A DNA stretch of 64,000 bases from assembly GCA_032622095.1 (NCBI GenBank), contig CP136061.1:1302001-1366000 (forward strand). The letters run 5' to 3'. Shown piece by piece: positions 11,431 through 25,200 of the stretch. The position numbers were made by a program, and so were the translations under genes. The stretch is from Siphonodentalium dalli. Lineage: Eukaryota; Mollusca; Scaphopoda; Gadilida; Siphonodentaliidae. The notes beneath the pieces are model-generated. The model saw only the letters and a list, made by a program, of their open reading frames with translations. It was not told where the DNA came from and ran no database searches. Numbering within the stretch: the stretch's first letter is position 1; each line of letters starts with the position of its first letter.

Positions 11431-14400
11431 GTATTAGTATTGTTATATTATCAGCCTAGATCATGATATGAATCTCTACTATGGCAATATACGCCCGTAA
11501 AGATCATATTCCACCAGTTAAAGACATGGAAACGTTTTATAACATCGACAAATTAACACAGGTATATAATATAATTATTTCTCAGTCAATACATGTTCTT
11601 TAATAATGCCGTACGTATTTCAAGGCAGGTGAATGTTCTAATTCGAGATTACATGATTCGGCGACTTTTGTGAGCCGATTGCGCTATAAACATTGAATTT
11701 ATCACCGGCGAAAATTCCTGATTGATGTATAAGCGACGCAGAGCACAATCGGCGCACAAAATTCACACAACTCATGCAGTCTTGAGCTGAGACCTTGACT
11801 TACGGCGGCATACGTTATTCGTTATCAGCAGGGATTGACAAAGAAATATATTACCAGCTTTATTTCTTCGATATTAATAAAGTTCCCCACCAGAACATCA
11901 AATAGTTCACAGGTTTTAAACTGATGGAATATGACATACACGGTCGTAGCCATGGTAGATATGTATGATATGATCTCTAGACACTATTCGCGGCTATGAC
12001 TGAGTGTAGTCACTAAACTACATAGCCGCTCGTGGGCTGTATTAATTGCCACATTAATTAATATCTCACTCAACAAAACTTACTTTCAAAGAACTCTAAT
12101 TATTATCCGGGAAAAAATCATATTGGACCGAAAACTTCACCGATTCATTTGGCAATAGAGTTACTTCGTGACGTCACGGAGTCCCGATAAAAAAGTCAAA
12201 TTGGACTCGATTGAATATGAATTTTTTTTATCGGGACTCCGTGACGTCACGAAGTATCTCTATTCCCAAATGAATCGGTGAAATTGTGATGCGCGCGCAA
12301 TATACGCTGGTGGATTTAGCAGAAGTTTCACTTCCGCATTGAGTTTTTTATTTCACTTCCGAGTTTATACTCTTCCAAGTAATGCCTTCTCATGATCAAA
12401 TACAGGCTTTTATACAGGATCCAGTGCCGACAAAAACCCAAAATGACCATGCACAAACGTTTTATTCCCAAAATTTGGATAAACATAAAGATGGATAATA
12501 CAAATGTCATTATACAATGCTGTGTAGAGTATGTGTTTTTGTTGTAATCGGCCAGTTTGTGGTTAAAAGTCATATGGGATTCGACTCTGCTTGTCTCGTC
12601 CAATATGACTTTTCACCACAACCCGGACTCGTACAAGAAAAACACATACTGTACACAACATTGTTTAACAAGAAAACTATAGTCAGAAATGGTAACGCCA
12701 CCAATATCATATTATTAGCCATAAATATAAATTATAATACAATTATTCTATAAACTAGCTTTCAAATTTGATGCGGGAAATTTGCATACTTCCATATTTC
12801 AAGTTTTCCTGTTTCTCGTGTCATACGTTACTTTCTTCAAACTGTCTTCTGTATTACACAAGCTGATGGGCCCGACTTCGCCCGGGCTGTTTCCCATCTG
12901 ATTTCCGGTGAAAGGCGCGATTTGACCCTCAATTGACTATTTCGAAAGTCAACGTCAGGCCAGGGTCATGATTTGTCCAGTCCAAAACACCCCCACCCGG
13001 AGAAAAGTACCCCTAGGTATCAAATTTCGTCGAAATCCGTCCGTTTTACCCCACTTGTCCTTTAATGAACAATTTTGAAGGTCAAGGTAAGGTCGGAGTC
13101 ATGATTTGACCCGTCCAAAACACTCCCCCGACAAAAGTACCCATAGGTATCACATTTCGTCGAAATCCATCCGTTTTGTCCGATTTGACCTTTGACTGAC
13201 CACATTGAAGGTCAAGGTCAGGCCGATGTCACGATTTCACCCGTTCAAAACTTTCCCCGGACAAAAGTATCCCTAGGTATAAAATTTCGCCGAAATTGAC
13301 CTTGCATTGACAGTTTTAAAGGTCAAGGTCAAGTCGGGGTCACGATTTGACCCGTCCAAAACACTTCCCGGACATAAATACCCATAAACTTGTATCAAAT
13401 TACGTTGAAATCTATGAAAATCCGAGGAGGACATGTTGGTTGCTAATTGCTAGATATACGACGCTGTATTTTAAAGGTGTTTCAAACTAGCAGATAGAAG
13501 TATTCTGCGTTTCAAATGGTGATGAATTATAGTATTTTATTCAAATTTTATGGGATAAATTGTTATTAAAACCGTATATACTATAAAAAATGAATGACTC
13601 GAAAATTAAGTGGGCCTTTAAACAAAGTCACAATTGCAGTTAGGCTCATCTCATACTCGTCCATTCAGCGATATTCTGCTGCGCAGTTTGTTATAGCCTC
13701 CAGTATTCATTGAGCGTTATATCCCCAACTGTTATAATTCGCCTTTAGCAGGCGTACTCTTGCCTCAGATTATTGAGATATTAGGTCACACGTAATCACA
13801 TTAAATCGCATGGAAACATAGCAATTGTGTGGGCTGCTTGGCGTGAATATGTAATGAGAAATAAGGTCATACGTAATGACATTAAACTCAAGAAAACCCG
13901 CGAAAACAAAACAAAATCACATTTAATGTTTTAAGTTATTTCCTTCATAAAAAGAATCATCGTGATAATGAACCCTCTCAATACTTTAGAATATAGAAGT
14001 AACCTTAAAATAACAAAAATCTTCGGAACACAGTACCTTCGGAATAACGAACCTTCGGATTGGTGAACCTTCGGAATAGCGAACATTCAGAGAAATTTCG
14101 GAATAGTGGACCTTCGGGATAGTGAACCTTCGGAATAGAGACATGCCCCCCAATATTCATATTATATGCCCAGAGTTCAAAGCTATGGACCCATAAAATT
14201 ATAAACTTGGCCCTTAAAATATTGAACTCCAAATTGGAGCCCACACAGAACATCACTTAAATCAACCGTACCTGTGTCATGTCCCAATGCGGGAGGGTCC
14301 ATATATACCACAACATTCATATTGTATGCCAATAATTCAACGGTATCGGCCCACGTAATGACATTAAATCTCAAGAAAACCCGCGAAAACAAAACAAAAT

Positions 14401-16227
14401 CACATTTAATGTTCTAAGTTAAGTTATTTCCTCCTGTATCTGTATCGGTGTGCGCGCAGGATCAGTTCGGATGTGAGCGCACACTCCATCAAAAGAATCT
14501 TTGTGAAAATGAACCCTCTCAAATTAGTCTCAATACTTTAGAATATAGAATTAACCTAAAAATAACAAAAACCTTCGGAATAGAGAACCTTCGGAATAGC
14601 GGACCTTCGGGATAGCAAATCTTCATAATAGAAACATGTCCCCACAATTACACCGGTGACGTAAACACATGTGCTAATCTTTGTCGTACTATCGTAATTA
14701 TCGGTACGATTTATACTCTAGTACGAAACAAGAATACATTTCTCCATACGACCATGAGTCTATACAAATCTGTACACCAGTGTCCACCCACTTCGTGGCG
14801 GTAATAACGTTATAATGTCAACTAAATAACCAGTGCTATTTTGTTGTATAGGTTACTAAAGGTCACGATAAATGAAAACGTATGCTACTTTGTTTAGAAA
14901 CGGGAACTTCAGAAAAAAATATCATTTATCCAAATCCGCTTCTGACCATTTGTATTTTGCAACTAACAAGTAAGTGACCGTGTAATTTTGGGAAAAGAAA
15001 TTTAGAGAATCACCAAAAAAATCACCAATCCAGTGATCAATAGGAACTCTTTTATCGCAAACACGTCAAACGCGATACGGTGTATTTGATCTTAACCGGG
15101 TATGTTATGCATGTCGCTATGACAGAATTCATGTGTGAATGACGTGAGTGTATCCAATAAATATTCTACACATCCACTCTGGCTTTGTCTTTATCTTTTT
15201 GTTCAATGATTTATTTTTTTGCTCGATATCTTTGTATATTTACATACTAAGTGTGATCATCACTAAATCCAGCATTCCGATTGGTCGGCGCCCACGTGGC
15301 TAGTTGCAATTATTTCTCTTTGAATGCGCAACAGCTCATAACTGCAAGCTCATAACAACATCGATACGTCATTTGGGTTTGGAAAGACGAACTCGTAATG
15401 TTTTGGACGCATTTGGATTCGCGCAGGATTGACTTAATAAATCATCGGGTTTCAATTGTTCCTGCCAAGGGTGCTATGGGATATTTGGGGCTGGTTTTGT
15501 CACGATTCACTTTTCGATTTAAATTCATTTACAAAAGTGGCCTTTTCGCAAAATGTATATAAATATAAGGATTAACTGTCATGTGGACTGTTTTTATGGA
15601 GATGTAACGGGTTTTACCACTTACCTCACGGTTACATCTCCATAAAAACAGTCCACATGACAGTTAATCCTTATATATTTACATACTAAGTGTGATCATC
15701 ACTAAATCCAGCATTCCGATTGGTCGGCGCCCACGTGGCTAGTTGCAATTATTTCTCGGTGAATGCCCAACAGCTAACAACGGCAGCCTCATAACAACAT
15801 CGACACCTCATTGGGTTTGGAAAGACGAACGCGTAATGTTTGGGCGCATTTGGACTCGCGCAGGATTGACTTAATAAATAATCTGGTTTCAATATAAAGA
15901 GAAATTGTTCCTGTTAACTTTTGCCAAGGGTGCTATGGGATATTTTGGGCTGGTTTTGTCACGATACACTTTTCGATTTAAATACATTTACAAAAGCGGC
16001 TTTTTCGCTAAATGTATATAAATATAAGGATTAACTGTCATGTGGACTTGTATGTAAAACCCTTCGGGTTTTACACAAGTTATGACCACTTACCTCACGG
16101 TTACATCTCCATAAAAACAGTCCACATGACAGTTAATCCTTATATAACGACATTATTATAACTATTGATTTCCCCTCACACATAAAGGTATTCAATCCGA
16201 TCAGACGGTCCCCATATCACTAAGTTC

Positions 16228-16258
<31 letters not shown>

Positions 16259-19200
16259 TTTCTTCAAAATGCGCTTTAGTTCTCAGAATCGATTACTTAC
16301 AACAAAACAATTTCCCAAAACGTGTTATTTATCAACATGTTGTTCAACAAAATATGACCGTGTTGTCACTTGAATATCACGGAATTTGGCCGTATTACCA
16401 CTTGATATTAGAGTTATCCATCTTCATTCGCAACTTTGTCCGACGACTTTTTTGCTGGGCCAAAATAAGTAGACATCTCGGAAAATAAAAAAAATAAAAA
16501 AATCGACATCTGATCACTCCGAGCTTTGATGGGCAGGTTCCTCGACTCGAATCAAATATTTTTGACCCCCCCCCCCCCCCGGAAGCCAAAGAAATAGTAA
16601 TTCGGATTATGCATATTTAATGGTTTCATGACACACACAGTTTGAAGTTCTGAGTGGATGTGCCTTCAATTCGTATATTACTATTACATAACTTATACTA
16701 GTATATATAACTATATGCCTGTTAAATGTGTTTTTTGCCATGTATTAGTAATTAAATTTGTATATCTCACATACCATATTTATTAATTTATTGAGATTAA
16801 AGTATTGAATTGGATGAATGCATGGGTGTATTAACGAGGCGGACCAGCTATAATTAATGCATTTAATTAAGATTATAGCAGCGTAGACAGGAATATTTAC
16901 AATTGTACCCATGAATGTGGATATGCATGTGGGACAGGGGGCATTTCTCCCTTTTAACCAGACCAAATTTCCAACTTTGGCTGGAAAACCCTAACACATA
17001 GTCTTCTTATCTAATATTGGTGTGGAATTTCCAACTGTTGATGTGTCAGCAATCCATGAACTTTCTGGCTGTTGAAAAAAAAATGAACAAAGTTATGGGA
17101 TGACCCCCCCCCCCCACACACACACACACACCACCACCACCCCCGGTCGCATGTGGCACTGATTGTTCCTTTTATTTCTTCGTCAGGAGTATGGTATAAA
17201 ACGGATAAGATTGATTATGTTATCCAGTGTTGTGGAACTCTGAAAACTTGGTCCTTCTTTGCGACAAACTTCAACCATCCGGTTCAACTTCAAATATATC
17301 GACTTAACGCTGGAACTGGGAATTATGACGTCGTCGGCAGCAAAACGTATACGCCATCTGGTGAGTATATGCGGTATTTGATATTCTTTAATGCTTACTT
17401 CATGGGGAGTACAGGTACAGACTACTTACATGTGGCATGCATTATTTAAAAATAATGTTAACACTATAAGGAGCGAAAACAGAATATCACAAACATATGG
17501 ACTAATTAAATGTGATAAACGGATACATATAAGCAAAAAATAATAGTAAGAAAAAAAAAACACAAAAAAATCTCCGTGATTTATTTGTTCGGCGTCTGTT
17601 TTCGAAGTTTAGGCACAGTTTTTAATATTATATGATCCGCCATATCAAATCCAGTCGAAAGTCGGGATTTTTTTACCCTGTGCCAATGCATTCTCTTATA
17701 TATGCGCGTCGACCACCGTCATTAACTTATTGTAGAACTAATAACTTATTGTAAAATTAATAGACCTTATTGTAAAACTAATAATCAATAGACATATTTT
17801 AAACCAATATACTATTTCCCACGATCAATGATTATCGTTATCAAACTAATATCTAATAGCGGAATCAACTATTTCAGGTCAAACCAATGAGCTCATTTGA
17901 AATTAATGATTAAAACACAAACCTATAAGCAATTCGTAAATTAACGCTAGGGGCTCTGGCCACCAATTTTGTTCGCAAAATCAGTGAAGTCAGAAATATA
18001 GAAATAAACATGGGAGTTCCCAATGTCATGTCGATGTGACGATTTGGAATATGAGTTCACTCGGTGCAAATCAAACGACGATACATATTCACTATAATAT
18101 ATCGGACATATAGTGGAGTAGATTAAGTCAAATTTTCAAGGCAATTGTTCAAATTGTTACTAAAGCATGAAACTTTGCACATATGTACATCTTCTTTTAT
18201 ATTAGATATGGAGCCACGCTGAAATTTCACTTTAACCCCTCTTTTTAAGGGGTTTTCCAAATTTATAGAGCGTTTCGTGATTATATTATTTAATAAATGT
18301 CGCAATTAATCTCACCATGAAATATACGATTTAAAATTAGGCATATTCAGTTCGTATGACTCTGAGAGATATAATGCCACATTTTAAGGGTAAAATTGGA
18401 ACTCCCGCCCAAGATGGTCGTCAAAATGACAGCTGAAAGAGGGAATTTGACGTTTTTTCGCTAATATCTTCTAGATCAGGTTCTGCTGTATGGAACTGGT
18501 TCGGAAATGTGACTTCATTTTGTATTGCTCATGTTAAGAGATAATTGGAGCAATGAATATATGTCATTCGTATGATCCAAGTCCCTCCCGCGATCCCTCA
18601 ATAATTCGATTATACATAACTCGGTATAAAATTTAACCAAATATCACCGTTATGAATCTAGATACCAGTACCATTTATGACCATGGAAATGGTATATATC
18701 TGTACAGGATATGTCTCTTTTATAAAATGTAATAGATCTCTGGGATGGAAGCACAAATTCTTAGGGACAGGGATGCTGATAATATGAAAATATGTTTTCC
18801 CCTTATTTCTATTCAATGAGTACATGTACACCACGAGGGAAGCAAGCCACCAGTAACCCCTAATTCCCCTTCTATGACCATGGAAATGGTATATATTTGT
18901 GCAGGAGATGTCCCTTTAATAATATATACTAGAGCTTTGGGAATGAGGCACCAATTTTTGGGACACCAGAGACAGAGATGCTTTTGACTTTTCAACTTTC
19001 GAGTCTGTATGGGCTACTACTATGGACCCATAATAATATACTATGAGATGGACTCCATCATTCACAATCAGAGGGAAGTAAAGGAGTGTTAGGTATTTGC
19101 GCTTAAGCGCAAAGCATTTACACTTAAGCGCAAATGATTTTCACTTAAGCGAAAACAAATTGATAGACACATATTTTTGCTTAAGTGCAAATGACATTCG

Positions 19201-22200
19201 CTTAAGCCCAAATTATCTATGTTTAAGCTTAATATTTGTGCCTGAGCGCAAATAAATAATAAATGTGAAAAGGGCCTCCCATAGTAAGAGGGGACTCTAA
19301 ATTTCTTGAACATTGAAATTCCCTTTGTTTGAGAATTTGTACATGTTTATATTGAATATTCTCAGTAAATAATTATTCTGTGTGTTTCAAAAGAAATCAG
19401 AATAAATTGTTATTGTTTTTAAGTATTGGTTATAGATAGCAGTTAATTAGATTGACTCCCCTCTTCCAAGATGCATCCTTACTGTGAAAAACCGATCGCC
19501 CAAGCGATTCACCCAGGTCTGTTGGATGGCTCAAACGACTTTTCCTACTATGGCCAGTTTGTACCCTTGATTTGAATGACACATTTAATTGTTTCGTACC
19601 ATGTTTTTGGTCATTTCACACCATATATTGGTATGTTTCATTGATTCCCAAAAATTATGAATGGTCATTCGTACATGTGAAAAATTATATTAATCGTGTT
19701 AACTTAATGAGAGTGAACATGATCATGATTTAACGTTCGTGATGATGACAACCCGACATTTACATGTTAACATATTTCTTTCTTTTTTTTTCGAAACAAA
19801 ATGAACCAATTTAAATTGTCGCGATAAAGTTAAAGATGCATAATCCGAATTAACACTTGAATATTACTATTTCCTTGGCTTCGGGTAAAACATATGTGAT
19901 TTGAGTTGAGGAACCCACCCATCAAAGCTGAGAATGATCAGATATCGATTTTTGAAATCTATTATTTTTCACCATCGATAATTTTTTAGTGGCCCAATAA
20001 AAGTCGAAAGAGGACGGATGAAGATGGATAACTCAAAAAGCAAGTGGCTTTTGTTGTGTCAGATATTTGACAAACCCGCAAAATTTCATTGAACAAAATA
20101 TTGATAAATAACAGGTTTTGGGCAATTGTATACTATATTTGACTGGTTAGCATTATTTTGGGGGCATTAATCGATTCTGGTAAACGAAGTGGCATTTCAA
20201 AAAATGGTGTTGTTGTTGTTGTTGAAATATGATGATATGGGAACCATCGAATCGGACTGAGTACCTTTAATGTCATCTAAAAAAAAAATAATACCGGTAT
20301 ACTCGAAGGTACGAATTGTCGAAATGATACAGGAACTGGTATGAAATGTCCAGAACCCTGGTGCGAAACATCTCCATGTCAAACTTCCATGGTATGAAAT
20401 CCCAGCAACCTATTCATCCATTGCACATTATCATTTATTTCCAATGGGCATGGATACGAGTCTCCCATTGGGGATGGGGTCCACCTTGATACATGTATGT
20501 TCCGACAGCACCCCATTGGAAGGAAGTTTCCTACAGATGGCTACATGGTAAATGTATATCGGTCCAAAAAAAAATCGAAAATTATTAATTAGATATGACA
20601 TTTTTGCACGATATGGCTTGTTATCAAACTCCATTTGTACATAGCTGAATATCACTTCAATTTGCCCTAAATCGAGTAATATCATTTTACGACATCACTA
20701 ATTAACAGTAATACATGTATGATTTTATGACATCACGATCTGAGTAATACACGGTATGGCTTTGACATGGTGTAATTCTATTTCACTATTAGAATAGGCA
20801 TAGATACCAATTTTTTGTGATGTCACTCATTAGAAAAAGATGTCAATATTACACTGTTACTAAGAGGCGAACTACCGTAATTAATAGATACATGTAGGGT
20901 ATTACTTGGTTGGTTTGATGTTATAGACCTGATTTCAGTCCTCAGTTGCCTCATATCAGCCTTCGTCGTCAGGCTGATTGTGATATGAGGTTACATCAGG
21001 GTGATATAGGGCCTAATATCAAACCAACGATGTTGGCGCTGCTAGTCTACAGGGTCACTGTCTCGTTGTTCCCCTTGCCGAGGAGATATAAATGGGCACA
21101 GGACGTTTTGTATCATCTTAAGTCTTTTCGTACCATATTTTTGGTAGTTTCGTACCATATTTTTGGTAGTTTCATACCTTATTGTTTGGTCGTTTCGTAC
21201 CATGTAGGAAATCAATTGGTCATTTCGTACCATGTTACTACATGTATGTCACACCATATGGAAACAAATAAATGATTTTCTACAAAGTACGAAATAAAAA
21301 AAGTAACCAAACAATCCGGTACCCTACCGGTATGTAAAACCAAAAATTATGGTATGGATTACTATGGAACGACCATGGTTATGGTATCAAATACTGAAAT
21401 AATGAAGAAGTCACTGCAGTTGTATATATCAGTTATGTGGTCTCAATATATGTATGTATAATCACAGTGTATAAACCGTACAAACATTAAATCGGAAGTT
21501 GTTTTCGAAAAGACGAAAAATGCTATTTTTAGAACGTAAATGTGACATAAATATCACAACAACACCACAACTTCCAGGTTTCACTGAGACGGACACACGG
21601 TTACACCACATCTACTAACGTAGTTATAAATTGTACATACATATTTGCCGATCGTAAGCGGGGGACATTTGAGCGAAGGACTCTGTTTAATAGATAAAAA
21701 CGGCCATTGATCACTTCAGAAAATAATTTTCTCGTAAAAATTTGCTCTTCAAATGTCATTTTAACACATAGCCAGCGTCTGTCGGAAACCCCACAATATT
21801 GCAACGGAAAGGCCGTTATGTGTGCAACATATATTGACATGCCCTTGGCTCGAGCATATTCACAATTTAAAATAGAGAGTATTTATTTGGACACCTCAAT
21901 CGTCAGTCTATGTACGCATAGTTGTGTACGACGACAATACTAGTTGCGATGTTATACAGGAATCGTACAGTAATGATATGTTCATTTCGATCTAATTAAA
22001 CATAACTATGTCTTCGAAATGTCACGTCATTGAACTTATAGACTCTGCCTGAATCAAACAATGTATTCCTAAACTATTTACTTACTTTTATTCGACTCCG
22101 CATGTATACAAACAAAGCTGTATTTGGGGGTTGTGGAAATATGTTGTATTCTGTGATGAAATTGTGTATAGGTCAGGGGTGGGGTCTGCAATTGTTTTTC

Positions 22201-25200
22201 CGAACACTAGGTGGGGCGGTGGTTGCTTCTGCAGCCCTGCTTACACATTTTTCCTGGCCCTGTAATTTTGTTCCTAGAGTAATTTTTCTTCAAAATAATG
22301 GGACAGAAGGTTTTAAGAATGCTTCTATTATGTAATATGTATCCACTTAACCATTGGTAGGGGGTTTGAGTTCACCAGCAGTTAATAATGGGGAATGACA
22401 CCAAGGGGTAATAAAATGTTAGCTTGCTAAATGCTCAAGGATCTATCAATGCGCATTGGCATGGAAAGGCTGATATTTAACTAGTTCTATTAAAAATCAT
22501 TTATTCAACCGGGTGTAAATGAAAGCATAACACAATAATAGATTCTTCAAATAAATGTAAACTCTTCAAGTAAAGGTACTCAATCCGATTCGATTGTTCC
22601 CATATGATCCGATTCCAACAACAACATTTTTTTTTAAATGCCGCGTCAGTTATAAGAATCCATTAATTGCCCAAAACTAATGTTAATCACAGTCAACTAT
22701 AGTATAAAATGGCCCAAAACATGTTATTGTCAACTATCTGACACAAAAAAGTCATTTGTTTTTAGAGTTATCCATCTTCATCCGCAATTTGTTCAGATAA
22801 GTCTTCTCGTCGACTATTTACTGGGCCACATAAAATTAAAATAATAGTATTCAAACATCGAGATGTGATCACTCTGAGCTTTGATGGGTCGGTTCTGCGA
22901 CTCGAATCAAATATCTTTTACCGCCGATGCCAAGGAAATAGTAATTTGCGCAGATTTTCGAGCGACATTTCGGATTGAGTAATTTTAATTCTTCAAATAA
23001 AAATAGACTATTAAACAACTGTAATAAAATAAAACAAATGTGTTAAAACAAACTTTGACCGATTTCAACGTTATTCGGTATATGGGTCGAGGACCACCTA
23101 TAGACGGGAGCTGTAAAATTTGAGTGATTTTTTATGTGAAAAATATGGCCACTGGCAGCTATCTTGGATTTTACTCTTTGCATCACTAAATCCTTTAACA
23201 CAAAATGCAGAGCTTATCCCTTATCCGATCATCACCAATCTGTATATGGATCTTCGTTCTGACCTCTCGGTGGGTGCCTTCGATTTTTCCCCAAATTTTG
23301 TAAAATAAATGGCTGCCATTTTGGCCATCTTGGATTTTACTCTTTGTATGACCAAATCCTTTAGCACACCTTACAGGTCACATTTCTCACCCAATTGTCA
23401 CCGAACTCCATATGGATCTTCGGCGTGACCTCTAGATGGGAGCCTCTATGGTTCCGCAAAATTTGTTTAAAACAAACATGAGCACCTGAAGCCATATTGG
23501 ATTTAAAATGTGAATCCATCAGCATACCGTACAACCCACATTTATTGGAGAATTGTTTTGAAAATTTACAGTGCTGTTGGTATATAAAAGTGGGAATGCT
23601 TCTATAATCATGATACGGGACATTGCTAAGAAAATGTAGATCAGGAAAACTGAGTAAAATTGTCATTTGAAGCAGTTTGGATGGGGTGGGTCCCTATCCC
23701 AGATTCGGAAAACGGATGTGGAGCGGAACAGTGCCTTTCTCTTGTGATTGAAGGTTCATCGGGAGGCCGTGTATCTCTAATATGGAAACCTAATTCATGG
23801 GTTCGTCTTTTCACATAAATCCCATCATCACAACTTGGCGTACATATTGTTGGCAACTAGTGATCATCAACTTAAACAACTAGGCGTACATAGACTCAGA
23901 GCGGGGTGCCCAAATCAATACTACTACGTTCAAATTGTGAATACACTCGAGCCAAGGGCGTGTCCATATATGTTACACACGTAACGTCCTTTCCGTTGTA
24001 ATATAGTGGGATTTATTATTTTCTTAAGTGATCAAAGGCCGTTTTTATCTATTAAACAGAGTTCTTCGCTCAAATGCCCCCCCCCCTCCCCCCCCCGCTT
24101 ACGATCGACAAATGTGTATATACAATTTATAATTACGTTAGTAGATGTGGTGCAACCGTGTGTCCGTCTGAAACCTGGATTTTGTGGTGTTGTTGTGATA
24201 GCATTTTTCGTCTTTTCGAAAACAACTTCCGATTTAATGTCTGTACGGTTTATACACTGTGATAATGCAACCTGTAAGTTGACATGACTTCTGTTATAGT
24301 TGGCTTATGATTGAGTTCTGAAGTGCTCTTCGCACTGTCAGGTTTACTTGATCAATACTCCAGCAATGTTCAGAATCCTATTCCACGACGCTCGTATGAA
24401 ACGTCTAGAAAATAGAATCCATATTTAATAAATCCTTCAGACATTCAATATTACCGATCGCCCGAATCAACATCTGACTGTTTGAAGCGGTTCCACTCAA
24501 TGGTTGTTTTCAGAAGAAGTCGTCGCAATGTACAGTGCTAGTGCGCACTACACAGTAGATCGAACGATTATCTTACGGTGTTAGAGATGTTGTTGTTGTT
24601 GTTATTGTTGACATAATCATATTCATACTGCTGTTGTTAGTACTTGTCGAACACATCCTAAGTTCTCCACCGGATTTTGACAGACAATCCCTGCATCTGG
24701 ATCTGGATGGTGCCCGGTGTATGATCCTCGCGGATGTGTAGAACGCCGGGAGAGAGAGAATTATGTTCTTTGCGGGACTGTTGAGTTGTCCGCTGCTGTT
24801 CTATTTTGAATTTCGCATGCGTCCATCTCGTTTAGAGTCTTCCACTGAATAATTGTCCGTGGGAAGAATGAATTTGAGTATTCAGCAGAGTTTGTCACCA
24901 GTCACGGCAGTGGCTCTTACCGGTAGGACAGTGAATTATTACATTCCTGTTTTGAGACTATATTTGTGCCACTGAAATCTGCAAATTTCTTGGCTCGGAT
25001 TTTTCTGCCCACCTTTTTTGGTTTAATTAAGCACTGAGTGTTTACAGCCGACACCTGCCCCTTGTCCATCTTGTGAAAGAGCTCCAGCCTCTGGTCTTTC
25101 CTTCTTTCTTCGAGTGGTCTTATCTCGCAGTCATTCATCAGTTTGGCCATGTCCTTCGATTGGTAATTGCCGGTCATGAGCTGTACAGCTCCTCTCTGTA

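Larger units (their letters stand above)
21461..24263. mobile_element. Long-TIR element, 2.8 kb, non-autonomous
   Basis: The left arm (21461-21945) begins ATCACAGTGTATAAACCGTA and its reverse complement forms the right arm (about 23862-24263). Shared points include GAAGTTGTTTTCGAAAAGAC, GACGGACACACGGTT, AACGGCC next to TGATCACTT, and CATAGTTG/CAACTAG inner ends. The arms differ by many substitutions and a poly-C expansion at 24077, so the element is old. The interior (21946-23861) holds a nested MITE (22573-22985) and ~200-bp repeats, with no transposase frame. Superfamily unresolved. Confidence 0.75.
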
